A program made the position numbers and the translations under genes. DNA of 64,000 nt from Blattabacterium cuenoti (GTDB lineage: Bacteria > Bacteroidota > Bacteroidia > Flavobacteriales > Blattabacteriaceae): assembly GCF_014252295.1 (NCBI RefSeq), contig NZ_CP059215.1, positions 248,001 through 312,000 on the forward strand. The letters are read 5' to 3'. Below, piece after piece: positions 63,353-64,000 of this stretch. The notes below the pieces were generated by a model, which saw only the letters and a list, made by a program, of their open reading frames with translations, did no database searches and was not told the DNA's origin. Numbering within the stretch: the first letter of the stretch is position 1; every line of letters begins with the position of its first letter.

Positions 63353-64000
63353 CTAAATTTTTTCTTTAATTTTGTTTATTAGTTTCTCTATTCGTCTTAT
63401 ACTTTCTTCTTTTCCTAATATTTCAAAAATCATGAAAAGATCAATTCCTTTTAAAAATCCAACTAAAGATAAACGTAATAATTGCATAATTTCACGTTTA
63501 TTCTGATTATTCTTAAATAAGGATTTTAAATTTTCATACGTAAATTGACTTGTATTAGATAACAATATTTTTTCATTCTCTAAATGAGAGATAGATTTTT
63601 TATGACATATTTTATTGAAAAAACTAGATTCATAAGAACTGGGTGAAATAAAAAAATAAAAAGAATGTTCCCATATTTCATGAATAAAATGTATCCTATC
63701 AATGGTTTGATAAATAATTTTCCATAAAAAATCTTTTTTATATTGAATGGAACGTTTTTTAAGTTCTTTGCAAAGGAAGAAAAGTATTTCTTCTTTTTTT
63801 TTATTCAAATATTTTTTATTAAACCAATTAACTTTTTTTATATCAAAAAAAACACCTGACTTACTTATTTTTTCCAAAGAAAAAAAATTTTCTAATTCTC
63901 GCAAAGAAAAAATTTCCCTTTTTATTCCAGGATTCCATCCTAATAAAGCCAACATATTAACAAATGCCTCTGGAAAATAACCTAATTCTCTATATCCTGG
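63353..64000 (-). CDS. gltX: glutamyl-tRNA synthetase, 3' part
   Basis: The frame stays open past the ATG at 63955 to the window edge, where the coding strand reads PGYRELGYFPEAFVNMLALLGWNPG, the usual start of the GluRS anticodon-binding half, and continues with SLEKISKSG and WFNKKYL. About 215 C-terminal residues are present; the catalytic HIGH domain and KMSKS lie outside. It is the upstream neighbour of rpsF, nine bases away. Confidence 0.93.
   Translation of the reverse strand, partial: PGYRELGYFPEAFVNMLALLGWNPGIKREIFSLRELENFFSLEKISKSGVFFDIKKVNWFNKKYLNKKKEEILFFLCKELKKRSIQYKKDFLWKIIYQTIDRIHFIHEIWEHSFYFFISPSSYESSFFNKICHKKSISHLENEKILLSNTSQFTYENLKSLFKNNQNKREIMQLLRLSLVGFLKGIDLFMIFEILGKEESIRRIEKLINKIKEKI

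Overview
The window is a strongly A+T-rich, gene-packed piece of a reduced Bacteroidota chromosome. It most resembles Blattabacterium, the flavobacterial endosymbiont of cockroaches. Support for this comes from Flavobacteriia-type protein variants: a PiT transporter with a PhoU-like tail, DAHP synthase fused to chorismate mutase, a zinc-less DnaG, a LuxE-family acyl-protein synthetase beside cvpA, an FtsL-like protein in place of classical FtsL, and a mevalonate-pathway enzyme. Shine-Dalgarno sequences are nearly absent. Spacers are tiny or negative, homopolymer A tracts are long, and I found no insertion sequences, phage genes or CRISPR arrays. TGA is a normal stop. No stretch over 300 bases lacks a gene. 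The species assignment is inference.

Layout. 1-6750: the 3' part of ychF, an M42 peptidase, dapF, an HtrA protease with a Ser-Ser-Pro repeat linker, an LptF/LptG-type permease and tgt. 6826-22737: a division and cell-wall (dcw) operon of twelve genes, rsmH-ftsL-ftsI-murE-mraY-murD-ftsW-murG-murC-ftsQ-ftsA-ftsZ, followed by hisS. murD is broken by a frameshift in an 11-A tract, yet both halves keep all their motifs. 22756-31418: pnuC, a phosphopantetheinyl transferase, mrp, a purine nucleoside phosphorylase homologue that has lost its active site, murB, a YtxH/holin-like pair, rlmB, pheS, a conserved unknown gene, cvpA and a LuxE-family gene. 31453-41819: phosphate transporter, ruvA, der, trmD, argH, gyrB, uppP, truB, rpsP. 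41918-49876: tRNA-Gln, a dicarboxylate symporter coupled to mvaD, tRNA-His, aspC, rsmG, a cytosine-deaminase-like amidohydrolase, lysS and lipB.

49879-60604 is a long leftward run: mtaB, a peroxiredoxin, dnaG, rpe, fabI, metK, then a phenylalanine/tyrosine set (DAHP synthase-chorismate mutase, prephenate dehydrogenase, aminotransferase, prephenate dehydratase). The window ends with mntH, the rplI-rpsR-rpsF ribosomal genes and the 3' part of gltX. A hairpin with a T run, lying inside mntH, probably terminates the ribosomal transcript.

Together the genes show an endosymbiont that keeps meso-DAP peptidoglycan synthesis, division and membrane lipid supply (MurB-G, MraY, UppP, MvaD, FabI). It also makes nutrients for the host (Phe/Tyr, Arg, the DAP/Lys branch). 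The best leads are the murD poly(A) frameshift, the eroded phosphorylase that remains an open frame, the altered effector-binding motifs in prephenate dehydratase, the terminator inside mntH, and the recurring TAnnTTTG boxes in spacers between divergent genes. I found no clearly new multi-gene system.
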